From assembly GCF_000220395.1 (NCBI RefSeq), contig NW_004085914.1, positions 1 through 53,636 of the forward strand: a DNA stretch of 53,636 nucleotides. Reading direction: 5' to 3'. Below the pieces are notes generated by a model, which was not told the DNA's origin, did not search any database, and was given only the letters and a program-made list of their open reading frames with translations. Numbering within the stretch: the first letter of the stretch is position 1; every line of letters begins with the position of its first letter. Shown piece after piece: positions 11,342 through 22,319 of this stretch. Source of the DNA: Ichthyophthirius multifiliis (taxonomy: Eukaryota; Ciliophora; Oligohymenophorea; Hymenostomatida). Position numbers and translations under genes: made by a program.

Positions 11342-13050
11342 TCAATATTTTCTTCTTATGGAATCATTTTTATAATTTGCACATTTTTACTAATTTTGAC
11401 TAACTAATGATTTTATAAGCTAAAAAAAAATAAAAAAATAAAATTTTTATTATATAAAATACATTTTCCATTGGTGCCAAAGTACCTAAATGCTTATCTT
11501 CATCTTAAAATTCTTTACTTATCATACATTCGAAAACATCTTTTAGACTAACAAGTCCTAATATATTGCCTTTATTTTATTAAGGTTCGATAATCCTATT
11601 TTTAAGCTAAAATATTTTTTTAATATGAAAAATGAAAAATAAATAAGTATGCCTTTGGATCTTAAATATTTTTCAATATGTTAGATTCCAAATTTACAAT
11701 AGTATCTGAAACTAAAGCAACAGTGGTTTATTTGTTTGTAAAAATCATTAATAATTCGAGCATATTAGCTTCTTTAGTAATTATAATCGGTTCTTAAAAT
11801 TTTATTACTTAAATAAGAGTTTTTCCTATTTCAGTATCAATGTAATTAATTAGACTTTTAGCTTTTAAAATTCCTATAATGTTTTAGTCATTTAAATGAT
11901 CGTATATTACAATACTTGAATAACTTTTTTTTGCAATTTTTTGGATTAATTATTTTGTAATTTTTTAGTTTTATGGAAATTTGAATATTTTATTATAAGG
12001 AATTAGTTTAGTACAGACATTTTAATCCCTTAAAAGCATTGTGTTTTTTGTTAATTCAATTTCTTCTTTTGTAAGACCTTCATCTTCCTTTTTATATATA
12101 TTTATTTGTTTTTTATTTTACTAAAAATCTATTTTACTTATTCACTATTCCCTTGCTTTTATTTATTAATTTCCTATAATTCAACAAGGCCAATTATTTC
12201 TTTTTTATCCATTCTTGTTTTTTCATGCACACCTAAAACCTTATCTAGAATAATGGAAATAGGATAAGTTAAAATACACAAAAATTTAATTAAAATTTTT
12301 GTTAAAGGCACAAAAAACTCTCCTATAACTAATTAATATTTTCCTATACAATAAGCTTGAGGTATTATTTCTCCTACAATAACAACGGCAACTGCAGATA
12401 TTAAAATTGCCAAATAAGCAGGACATATAGCATCTAAAAAAATTGGCAAAGCTTCCATACAAAATGCATTTGATAATAAAAGAGTTGATAATAATAAATG
12501 ATGGTTTTTTATTATTTATCCTATTGCTTTTGCCTTTTTATATATTTAATTTCAAATGTTAACTAATATATTTTCTTACCGATTTTTTCTCTTTTTCACT
12601 ACCATTTATCATTATTATCTCTAATTAAAGATCGTTTATACTTAAATAACCTACAGTAAGGCCTGAACATATGCCTGCAAATAATACCAAAACTATTTTT
12701 TTTTAAATTATTTTTTAGTTTTTTATTTTAATTTAAATAATACATGTCGCTATAAATATAAATAAATAAAACTCAAAATCGTCTGGTGTATATTATTATT
12801 CTTATCCTTCAACTTCTTTTAAATCATTTGTTTCACCGTTTTTTTCCTTTTTTTAATAATGATTTTCTTTATCGTAATTGTGTTTATTATTTTATATTTC
12901 TTATTCTTATTTTTAAGGTTAATCTGATTATTATTCAATTTATGATTTTAACTATTAAACATTAGAAGAATTTTAAGATTAAGCATAAATATATTTTGTA
13001 AAAATTCGCAAAAATATTAATGTAAGGAATAATGATATTTTTAGTTTCAT
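11342..13050 (-). CDS. CNNM/CorC-type transporter (DUF21 plus CBS domains)
   Basis: Predicted membrane divalent-cation (Mg2+) transporter or regulator of the CNNM/HlyC-CorC family. ATG at 13050, TGA at 11344-11342. Introns are 12534-12579, 12088-12137, 11607-11652 and 11420-11462, leaving 507 aa. A hydrophobic N-terminal signal ([15 protein letters not shown]) and a Q-rich linker precede the DUF21 membrane domain: [21 protein letters not shown], then [18 protein letters not shown] and [15 protein letters not shown]. Two CBS-type cytosolic repeats follow, with [22 protein letters not shown] and [16 protein letters not shown]. The [11 protein letters not shown] stretch matches the conserved GE(I/V)xPQ of DUF21. 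The third intron begins GC instead of GT; its removal is needed to keep the CBS frame. Confidence 0.9.
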
Positions 13051-13713
13051 TTTTTATATATATTATTTATTATTATTAATTAAGTGAAAATATTTAAATT
13101 TTTAAATATTAATAAATATTTTATTTATTTTTGCTTATAAATAACATAAAAGTTTATTTCTAATTATTGATAAAATAAATACAATTTCATTTATTTTATC
13201 AAAGATTGATTATAAAAATAAAAAAAGTAATATTAGAAAAAAAATCATATTAATTTAATAACTTTATTAAATTATAATAAATATTTATCTCTAACTATTA
13301 ATATTAAAATAAATAATATATTTATTTATTTGAAATATAATTTTTATAAATATTTCAATACATTTTTTTTTTAATTTATATAAATATAAAAACTAATAAA
13401 AATAATATTTTTATAAAAAATACTTATTAAACATTATTTATAACAAAAAATACTTTTATAAAATATGAAAATTAAATATTTTAAGATAATACTTAAAAAT
13501 ATGTTTATTGCATTACTTTAATTATATTTTATTAATATAAATAATAATTAAAAAATGATAATTTATAATTTTTTAAATAATAGTTATTATTAAGAATATA
13601 ATTTAATATATATTTTTATATAATATATAATATCTGTAGTTTTTTTTTTTATATAATATATATTGAATAAGAATAAAGAAATTTTTTTTTTTAAATATTT
13701 AAACAAAAAAATT
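13051..13713. other. AT-rich divergent intergenic region
   Basis: Separates two divergently transcribed genes, the CNNM-type transporter (-) and the sorting nexin (+), so both promoters should lie here. The sequence is nearly pure A+T with a T-run near 13631-13640. No specific motif could be supported. Confidence 0.4.
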
Positions 13714-14353
13714 ATGAACACTCAAGAAGATTTAGAAAATTTAGATTTTAATCCCAAAAACTCATTTTCATTTGGCTAAAATTCCGAATGTATAAGAGAC
13801 CAGAATTAAAATGTATTTAACACTCAAACATTAGAAGTGCTAAATTTTAATTTTAAAAATCAAAATAAGAATAATTTTCAAAATGCAAATATAGAAACCT
13901 CATTATATGTGCGTCCAATAACTTAACTAAAGAATCTCGAAAACGAAAACGTATAAATAAAAGATGATCTCGATTTATCTCATTAAATGAGTAAAAGTCA
14001 TATTGAAAAGCTTAATAAAATAAACCTGAATACATCAAATAATATTGGTATATCTTTGATATAAAAACAAAAAATAAATATATAAATCACAGGATATGAT
14101 TTTCTGTAAAAAGAAGGTATTTTTTAAAGAGGATATTATGTCTTTAAGATAAAAAGTAATATACAAAATTAAGGAGAAAATAAAGTATAAAGAAGATATA
14201 AAGATTTTGAAAGACTTTAAATTTATTTCAGTTTAGTTTTTCCTGGGATTATATTACCTGTTTTACCTGCAAAGCATAATATTATTTAACATTTTCAAAA
14301 CTAAGATCATATAGATTTCATGGAAAAAAGAAAAAGAGTAAATGAATTTTTAA

Positions 14354-14411
<58 letters not shown>

Positions 14412-15423
14412 ATTTATTTGTTTTTAATATATATAAAAATAGAAATTAGAATATTATTTAAAAAACATATCTAACAAACCTAAAATTTTATAAAATGAAA
14501 TTTTTATTAGTTTTCTGGAAAGTAAAGAGGAAGATTTTAGATAAAAAATAGACATTTTAATTTAAGAGAAAGAATAAAATATGGATGAAAACTTTTATTT
14601 TTAAATTAATACTTTAAAAGATTATAAAAATATAAGTCTTCTTCTTTAATAAAAAATACAATAAATAAGTTAATATTTTGGAATTAATATTTAAGCAAAT
14701 AATCCTTATGAATATGATAAAATATATTAATAAATAAATATTAAAATATAAAAAATATTAGAAAATAAAAGCTTATTTACAAAAATAAATATAATCTTAA
14801 ATACATTAATTTAATAATATGATGTAAAAAGTATACTAATTTAATAAAATATAATATAAATAAATATAGGATACTTCTTAAAGTATATAAGACTTATTAA
14901 AAGAGTTTGAAAGTGACTAAATACAAATATAAAATTTACAAATAAATTTTTAATAAAATATACTTTCGAATTTGCTAACATAATTTAATGAACCAAAGCA
15001 ATCATAGGTTCTTTAAATATTTTCCGAAATGATAAATGAAATAATAGATATTTTAGATTAATATATATATTCATTTAATAATCTTAATAAAAGAATAATA
15101 TAATTAAATTAAACTTAATTGATATTTTAAAAAACGTAAAAAATATAAAAGATTAAAAAATTATAAAATAATATTTTTTTTATAGTAAACAATAGTTAAG
15201 TCAAGAAAATATAGATGAGAAAGAATATCAAATTGAAAAAGACAATTAAGTTATTTAAAATATAATAAAAACACTAGATGAAGAGTTAGATTAACTTTTA
15301 GCAACTAAATATCCTTAAACAATAAATAACTTGAAAGTTGAAATGCAAAAATAACACTATGATTTATACCTCAAATAAAATTATTATTTTTAAAATCTTT
15401 ATTTTTAATTAATGTCTTTATGA
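13714..15423 (+). CDS. Sorting nexin with PX domain and BAR-like C-terminus
   Basis: Predicted phosphoinositide-binding sorting nexin acting on endosomal membranes. ATG at 13714, TGA at 15421-15423, introns 14338-14442, 14824-14869 and 15136-15185, giving 502 aa. The PX domain spans roughly residues 120-230: VQRRYKDFERLQIYFSLVFPG carries the RRYxDF phosphoinositide site, followed by IILPVLPAKHNI and the helix EKRKRKLEYYLKNI, which is only restored once the first intron is removed. The rest is a long amphipathic helical region (SIQDLLKEFESDQIQIQNL; ENIDEKEYQIEKDNQ), as in the BAR domain of SNX1/2/5-type proteins. The first intron contains a long TA microsatellite. The exact SNX subtype is not resolved. 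Confidence 0.88.
14338..14442 (+). repeat. (TA)n microsatellite inside sorting nexin intron 1
   Basis: This 105-nt intron consists largely of alternating TA (about 14358-14396) with TTTA interruptions. It begins GTAAATGAA and ends AAAAATAG. It has a whole number of codons and no stop, so unspliced translation would stay open but break the PX domain. Confidence 0.8.
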
Positions 15424-15482
15424 TTTTTTTAAATTTTTTTATATATTTAATTATTATATAAAAATATCAAATTAAAAATAAA

Positions 15483-16718
15483 ATGTAAAAAAAGCCCAAC
15501 TTTTCTTTATAGAAAAAGCCATTATAAAACCCTAAATTTAGTTAAACAATCAAAACAAATATTTCCAAAGTTTCATAAATTTAAGAAAATACATCTGAAA
15601 AGGAAATTATTAATACATTGAAATAGGAAAATCTTCGTTTAAAGTAAGATAACAATAAATTAAAAGAAAAAAAATAAGAAATATAGAATTAATATGATAT
15701 ACTTTAATAAGATATTTTGGATAAAGAATCCCAAATAAAGCTTTTGAAATAATCAATAAATCCTAATTAAATGAGAGAGCATTTATTATAAAGCAAAGTA
15801 CTAAAATATAAGAAAAAAGTAGAAAAATTAATTAAGCATCTTAAAAATACAAGAAAAATATGTACAGAATTAGAATTTTAAATAGGTATATTAGAACAAG
15901 AAAACCCATTAAAAAATTATACAAATATGATTAAAAAAATTCATGAAATTTAATAAGAAATTTCGTATGAATTTTCTTAATAAAATACTGACTAAATTTC
16001 TCAAAAAAAAAATATTCCTTCATTTTTTGAACTATAAAAATAAGCTAATTAAATGCTTGTTTTTATTCAAAATTTTATTTAAAATTCAAATAATTAATAT
16101 TAAAAAGTTTAAATTATCCAATAAATTCATTCTTTTATGGTTTTATGTACATAGTTGGGTGTTGATTTAGAAGAAAAGAATGTAATTTTGAATTTATAAA
16201 AAGAAAATTTTGAAAAAATAGCAATTTATAATTCATAGGTGTTAAGCTTTTTTAAAGAAAGCGAAGTTTTATATGAAGAATTAATAGAAAAAACATAAAG
16301 AAAAAGTTTAGTCGAAATAAAATTTAAAGAAAAAGAAGTATTTTTGAGTTCTCTAAATTTAGACTTGGAATTTTTATAAAAAATAAATAAAATATTAAGT
16401 TTTTCATATATATGTCTAGAAGAAAAACATAAAAAAATGATGAATTTTTGGGAAGAAAACATGTCAAAAATATAAAAAATAATTTAAGAAAATATATAAA
16501 AACCTATAATGGATTTATTTGAAATTTATTTGAAATTTAAAAATGATAAGAACTATTAAGTTTTGTTATCAGAAATGTTTAACTTTATAATTGAGAATTT
16601 GGTATAAAATTTATAAAAAATAAATTAAATTTAATAAGATAATTATGATAAGAATAACGATTCTATATTTTAAAAAATTGAATAATTATGGAATATTTTA
16701 AAAAAGCAATATCAATGA
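15483..16718 (+). CDS. Coiled-coil protein, unrecognised
   Basis: Single-exon code-6 gene of 411 aa, ATG 15483 to TGA 16716-16718, only 60 nt after the sorting nexin stop on the same strand. The codon pattern and charge distribution are protein-like: TLKQENLRLKQDNNKLKEKK starts a long predicted coiled coil at residues 40-150. Further helical stretches follow (LEEKNVILNLQKENFEKI; SLVEIKFKEKEVFLSSLN; EEKHKKMMNFWEENMSK). No enzymatic motif, signal peptide or membrane segment is visible. It could be a cytoskeletal or basal-body component as many ciliate coiled-coil proteins are, but nothing in the sequence shows it. Confidence 0.75.
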
Positions 16719-17373
16719 AATTAAATTATATTTATGTTAATATTTTGACTATTTCATAAATATATTATCTAAATTTAATAATAAAATTAATTTATAATGT
16801 GTTAATATTAAAAATAATAAACTATGTAAACTAATTTATATATTTTTTATTTTTATTTTTAATAATTATTTTTTCAGATTTTACGAAGAAAGTATTTTTA
16901 TAAATACAAATTTTTTATAAATATTAAATATTTATTATAAAAAATTAGAAATATATTATTATTTACAGCCTTCTATAATGGTTCATTTTTAAAAATAAAA
17001 AAAAATTCTTTTGAATTTTATTTATTTTTTGTATATTTTGAAATGCAATAAACTTTCAGGATTTGATGCCTGTAAATAAATAAAAAAAGCTTATAATAGT
17101 ATTTTTTTAAAAATAAATTATAGTATTATATATTTTTATTAAAATTGTATTAATTAATTTTATAAATATTTTTGATAAATTTAATAAATAAAATAGTTAT
17201 TTCAATTATATTATACGTATAATAAATAATCACAAATTATTTAGTTAAAATATTGTTTATGAATCATAAATATATTAATTTGTATAAAAGATTTTCGCCT
17301 AAAACAAATTTAATAATTTTATTAATACTAGAATTATATTTATAATATAAATATAAAATAATATAAAAAAATC
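16719..17373. other. AT-rich spacer
   Basis: No gene found. A short imperfect hairpin (TTTCAGG, 8-nt loop, CCTGTAAA) lies at about 17054-17074, but nothing else supports an RNA gene. Confidence 0.4.
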
Positions 17374-18251
17374 ATGTAAGGCAAAATAAAACTAAAGCAT
17401 ATAGAATTGTTTTTATCAGATATGGATAACTTTGATTAAGGAGAAAAAGATAAATGGATATTAGAACAACATTTAACTCCTCCAAATATAGCAGCATAAT
17501 GTTTAACATAAATTTTAGATGTAAAAAATAAATTTAATTAAAATTATCATTAATATAAAAGATAGAAGAAGATTTAGAAACAAAAATTATAGGTGATTTC
17601 GGATGTGGGACAGGTATGTTAACTGCAGGAATGATATATATAGGTGCAAGGTTTTTATAAAAAAAAATATTTTTTATTTATTTTTTAAAGAAATGTTATT
17701 GGATTTGAAATAGATACTAAATATGCAGAAATTTCAAACAATGGCTTAATTGAAAAATTCGAAGATTAATCAATGTTTGATATTATTAATATAAATCTTA
17801 AATAATGGAATGTAAAATGTAAAATTTTTGATATTGTTGTTATGAATCCTCCTTTTGGGACTAAGGATGAAGGAATTGATTCTTTATTTTTAGAAAAGGC
17901 TTTTTGTAAATATTTTTTTTTTATTTTTGTATAATTATTTGTTATTTAAAGAAAGTTGTAATGGAAATGTATATTCTATGCATAAATCTTCTACGAGAAA
18001 AGTATTTTTTTATTTTTAAAAAGCTAATTTTAGAAAAATAAAAAAAAAATTTGTAGTTTTTAATGAAAAAAGCAGAATAATATAAATATGAATTTATTTT
18101 GCTTAAATAAATAAAGTTTCCTTTGCCAAAAAGATTTAATAAATACCATAAAAAAGGTATTATATACATAACTATTTATTTATATTTTTATATTTCAATA
18201 GATATAGGATATACTGATGTAGATTTCATTTTGTTTAAACCCAAGAAATGA
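17374..18251 (+). CDS. METTL5: 18S rRNA m6A methyltransferase METTL5 homologue
   Basis: Predicted SAM-dependent N6-adenosine methyltransferase; METTL5 modifies one adenosine in small-subunit rRNA with its partner TRMT112. ATG 17374, TGA 18249-18251. Introns are 17521-17561, 17651-17690, 17906-17951, 18002-18056 and 18157-18201, leaving exactly 217 codons (216 aa, against about 209 in animals). Family motifs in order: LEQHLTPPNIAAQCL, the SAM site GDFGCGTGMLTAGMIYIGA, GFEIDTKYAEIS, the catalytic motif MNPPFGTKDEGID (NPPF), YSMHKSSTRE, KKAEQYKYEF, FPLPKRFNKYHKK and the end DIGYTDVDFILFKPKK. All motifs known in METTL5 are present, so it should be active. Confidence 0.96.
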
Positions 18252-18364
18252 AAATTATATATATATATAAATTAAAAAAAATTGTTTATGAAAATAATTG
18301 GATAAAATATAATTTATTATTAAAAAAAAAAAATATATAACTTCTTATAATATATAAAATAAAT

Positions 18365-18922
18365 ATGAGAAAATTTAAACCGTAAATAACATAAGATGAA
18401 TTTAATTTATATGATCTTTAAAAATTAACAGAAGAAGGAAAAATGGGATTAGAAAGCGATTATCATAATTTATATTAAGCATTATAATACGAAGTGTCAT
18501 AATATTAAGATGATTATGATAATTAATCAAAAACTTTAGATGCAGAAAATTTTTTTTTTAAGAAGAAATTGAAAGAAATTAAAATCGCTTTTTAAAACTT
18601 TTAAGTGATAATGAGTTTTTATATTAAAAAGCTAAATAATTAGAATTCAAAGTTAATTCTGATAAAATTAATATTTAAAATAAGCTAGAAACGCTTACTA
18701 TTATTAATAGAGATTTATAAAATTAAAAAAGATTTTTGTTAAGTTAATTAAATTAAAAATTAAGCAATAAAATTGTTGACAATAAATAATAAAATCCATA
18801 AGTATTATATATAAAATTATCTATTTTTTTATTATTATATTTAAATAAAATAGTTAATGAACCCTTTTCCTGTTTTTAATTGTAGTCTTAGTAATAATTT
18901 TTAAAGTTAAAATAATATATGA
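18365..18922 (+). CDS. Small coiled-coil protein with a poly-T frameshift
   Basis: ATG 18365, TGA 18920-18922, with one 52-nt intron at 18802-18853. The N-terminal part reads QDEFNLYDLQKLTEEGKM and SDYHNLYQALQYEVSQYQDD. After the T10 run at 18550-18559 the protein-like frame shifts by one: EEIERNQNRFLKLLSDNE, then KLETLTIINRDLQNQKRF. Adding a single T restores one frame of 168 aa that ends cleanly after the intron. The protein is acidic to neutral, probably helical and coiled coil throughout. I do not recognise the family. The missing base is either an assembly error in a homopolymer or a real lesion. Confidence 0.6.
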
Positions 18923-19459
18923 TTTTAATAAATACACTTAATTTAACTATTTTGGTTAAGATTCAGATATTTATGGTTTACATGTTTCTATAAAATAAAT
19001 TATAATTTAATTATTTTTCTTTTTGTATATTCAACTTTATCTTTTTAAATAATTTATAAATTTAAAGAAATAAGCAAATTAATTTTAAAAAGTTTTTATT
19101 TATCTATTAGATTCGGAGTAAAAATAAACTATTAGTTATTTTTTAATTAATTCACTTTTTTCCCACTTAAAGATTTCTATCAATCTATAAATAAATTAAA
19201 TTATTCTCTAATTAATTAGTGTCAAAAATTATATTACTTTTTTTTATTATTATTTACAAAGTTTTACTTTTTGAATAATTTTATATATATGCAGAATTTT
19301 TACTTTATAAAATTTTTTATATTATAGATGATTTTTATTTTATTTTTAAATGATTTTTATTTAAAAAAAAAATATTTTTTTTTAATTCAGGAGGAACAAT
19401 TGAACAAATAATCAATTTGATTTATTTTCGTTTGCAAGTTTTTCATTCACATATTTTAT

Positions 19460-19549
<90 letters not shown>

Positions 19550-19994
19550 AAACATAAATTGTTATATATAATTTAAATATTATGTTCTTAATTAAAATTA
19601 TTTAAAATAAAAAATTATTATGGGTTTTTTGTAAATAAATTAAAAAATATTAAAATTGTATTAGATATTAAAATATAGTTATTTTAATATTTAGTGTAGA
19701 AAACTTGTATTTAAAATTATAAGAAAAAAAATAAAAATTATATATAAAAGTAATAATAATAACTTTTTATTTTTTTAAAAAAAAAATATAATATATTTAT
19801 TATATATATGAAAGAGTAAAAAAATAAAATTTTATATTTAACTTTTAAAAAAGGAGAAAAAAGTCTATTTAATTATATTTTAATTTATTTTTTTAGAAAA
19901 AATAAAATAAAAATAAATTTCTAAAGAAAAACAAAAATATTGGTAATGTTTTTCATAATATTATTTTTAAATCCAAATTTTTTTTATTTCAAAT
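18923..19994. other. Intergenic spacer between convergent genes
   Basis: About 1 kb of A+T spacer between a plus-strand gene end and the end of the minus-strand CHCHD2-like gene. It contains the long TA microsatellite listed separately. No coding or RNA signal was found. Confidence 0.4.
19465..19542. repeat. (TA)n microsatellite
   Basis: About 78 nt of uninterrupted TA dinucleotide repeat in the spacer between convergent genes. Confidence 0.97.
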
Positions 19995-20545
19995 TCAAAA
20001 GTTATTTTTTCTTTAACATTCCTTTAGCATATCCATGTAACTTTAGCACATAGATAATTCAGTATGTTATCTAAGACACTTTATTTAAATAAAAAATAAT
20101 AATAATTAAATAAAATTTATTAAAATATAATTACATTAGAGAAGCTATTAGTTTCTTCTCCACATTATTAAGGTTAAATTTATTATTATTATTAAACAGG
20201 AGCTTCTTAACTGTTATGTGACGATCCTATTATTAATATTTTATTTTTATTAATTTTAATTATAAACCTGATCCGATAACTGATCTAATTGCTTAATGAG
20301 CAACTTCAGAACCTGCACCAAAGGCCATTCCTTGCATTAATGTACTTCCAAGTCCTGAAAACATTCCACCAGATTTTTATTGTTATTAAGCAACTGGTTA
20401 AGGAGCAGGCTTTTGCATTTATGGAGCAGGTCTTTATGCAGTAGCTGTACTTCTTGATGATCCTGAACTTCTTCCTGATGATCCTATATTTTATTTATAT
20501 TTGTGTCTTTTTTTATTTTATTTTTAGTAATTTACCTCCTCTTGG
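19995..20545 (-). CDS. CHCHD2/CHCHD10-like twin-CX9C mitochondrial protein (start codon unclear)
   Basis: Predicted intermembrane-space protein of the CHCHD2/CHCHD10/Mix17 family. From CCA at 20545 to TGA at 19997-19995, three introns (about 52, 41 and 56 nt) leave 134 codons. The N-terminus PRGGSSGRSSGSSRSTATA is basic and S/R-rich like the MPRRSRSR of relatives. It is followed by a P/Q linker and a glycine-rich segment, SGGMFSGLGSTLMQGMAFGAG and AIRSVIGSGSS, typical of the family. The C-terminal CHCH domain has both CX9C pairs: CGEETNSFSNC and, after splicing, CLRQHTELSMC with CQSYMDMLKEC. No ATG precedes CCA: the bases read ATAG where ATG is expected. The start may lie in an unseen upstream exon, since TAG could be a 3' splice site, or one base may be wrong. 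Confidence 0.85.
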
Positions 20546-20549
20546 CTAT

Positions 20550-21678
20550 TTTTTTTAATATTTTTTTTATTATTAATTATAAATTTTATAAGAAAATAAT
20601 TATATTTATAATGGTAATTTAAATTAAGAAAATTCTATGTTTTATGTATAAAATTATAAATATATAAAAGTATTTTTAAATAATATTAATAAAAATATTA
20701 ATTATTTTATTAATGAAAATTAATATAATAGTTTACTTCTAATTATTTATAATTTTTATTTTTTCAATTTAAATTTTTTAATTATATATAATATTTTAGT
20801 TTGATTTTAATTAATATTATAAAAGATAATTATAATTTTTAAGATATATTATACTTTTAATATTTATATTTTTTAAAAATATTTTTATATTTGTATATTA
20901 AGTTTAAAATTTTTATATAAATTATTAATAAGTTGAAAATATATATACATAAATTAGATTATATATATATAAAACAAAAATATTTTTTTTAGCATTAAAT
21001 ATTATTTAAAAAATAAATTAATTAAATAAATATTATAATTAATTTATTTTTATTTTTATTTGAATTTAATCTTATATTAAAATTTTCTTTATTAATATTT
21101 AAAATAAGAATAAGTGTACTTATTTAATTTAAATTTACTTTTTTTTCTAAAACAAATTAAAAAATTCATTCATTTTTTTCAAATATAAAAATAAACTAAT
21201 TTTTATATATTTTTAATATTAATTTATTTATATATGTTATTAATATTATAATTTTTTTATTTTATTTTTATTTAACAATAGTAATCAATGTATTATATAA
21301 TAATATAAGAGAATAAAATGATAAAATGATAAAAGAATAAAAAGATAAAAGGATAAAAGTATAGAATAATAAAAGGATAAAATGATAAAATATAGAATAA
21401 TAAAATGATAGAATGATAAAATGATAGAATTATAAAAAATAAAAGGGTAAATGATTAAATGATAAAATAATAAAATGATTAAAGAATAAAATAATAAAAG
21501 GAATAAAAGTTAAAATGATAAAAGAATAGAAAGATACAAATATAGGAATATAATATTAAGTGATAAAATGACAAAAGTATAAAATGATTACTATATATTA
21601 AATTAATTAATAAATAAAAAGAATATAATAAAAAAATAAAGAAAAAATAAATATTTAAAATAAATAAAAATATAATAT

Positions 21679-21726
<48 letters not shown>

Positions 21727-22319
21727 TTATATAGTGTTTTATATTTTTTTCATTTAAATTAAAATTATTTATAAAACTTATATCAATTATATAGAATAAT
21801 ATTATAATAAGAATGCTAATTTAGATTTAATATAATAAAATTTATAATTTTATATTTAAACCATATTTTATTTTAAAAAGAAAAAATAAAATCCCTAATT
21901 TAAATTTATAAAAAATAAAAATTAAAATAACATAATTATATATAATAAATTATTTATTTAAATTTAAATTGATATTTTTAGCAATCATAATTTTTTTTTT
22001 TTTATAAAATGAATAAATAATAATTTGTTTTATATATATTACATAGAATTAATTATTGTTTAAGAATTACTTTTTAATTTAAATATTATACATATTGGAA
22101 TATCATTGAATATTAATATATATTAATGTTAACATTTTCAAAATTACTTTTAAAAAAATAAATATAAATATCATATACACAACATTTATATTAAAAAATT
22201 AATAAAGATAAAATCAAAAAAAAAATTAATAAACAATACGAAAAAAAATAAAATAATAATAATAATAAATAAATATTAATAATAAAAAAAAATACAAAAT
22301 AATAATAATAATAATATAA
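20550..22319. repeat. AT-rich spacer with a degenerate GATAAAAT minisatellite
   Basis: A 1.8-kb gene-free stretch. At about 21300-21600 the plus strand carries roughly 30 imperfect tandem copies of a 9-11 nt unit resembling GATAAAATG, with variants AGGATAAAAG, GAATAAAAT and GATAGAAT. A TA microsatellite lies at 21682-21714, and AAT repeats at 22254-22312 abut the SIN3 start codon. Confidence 0.75.
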
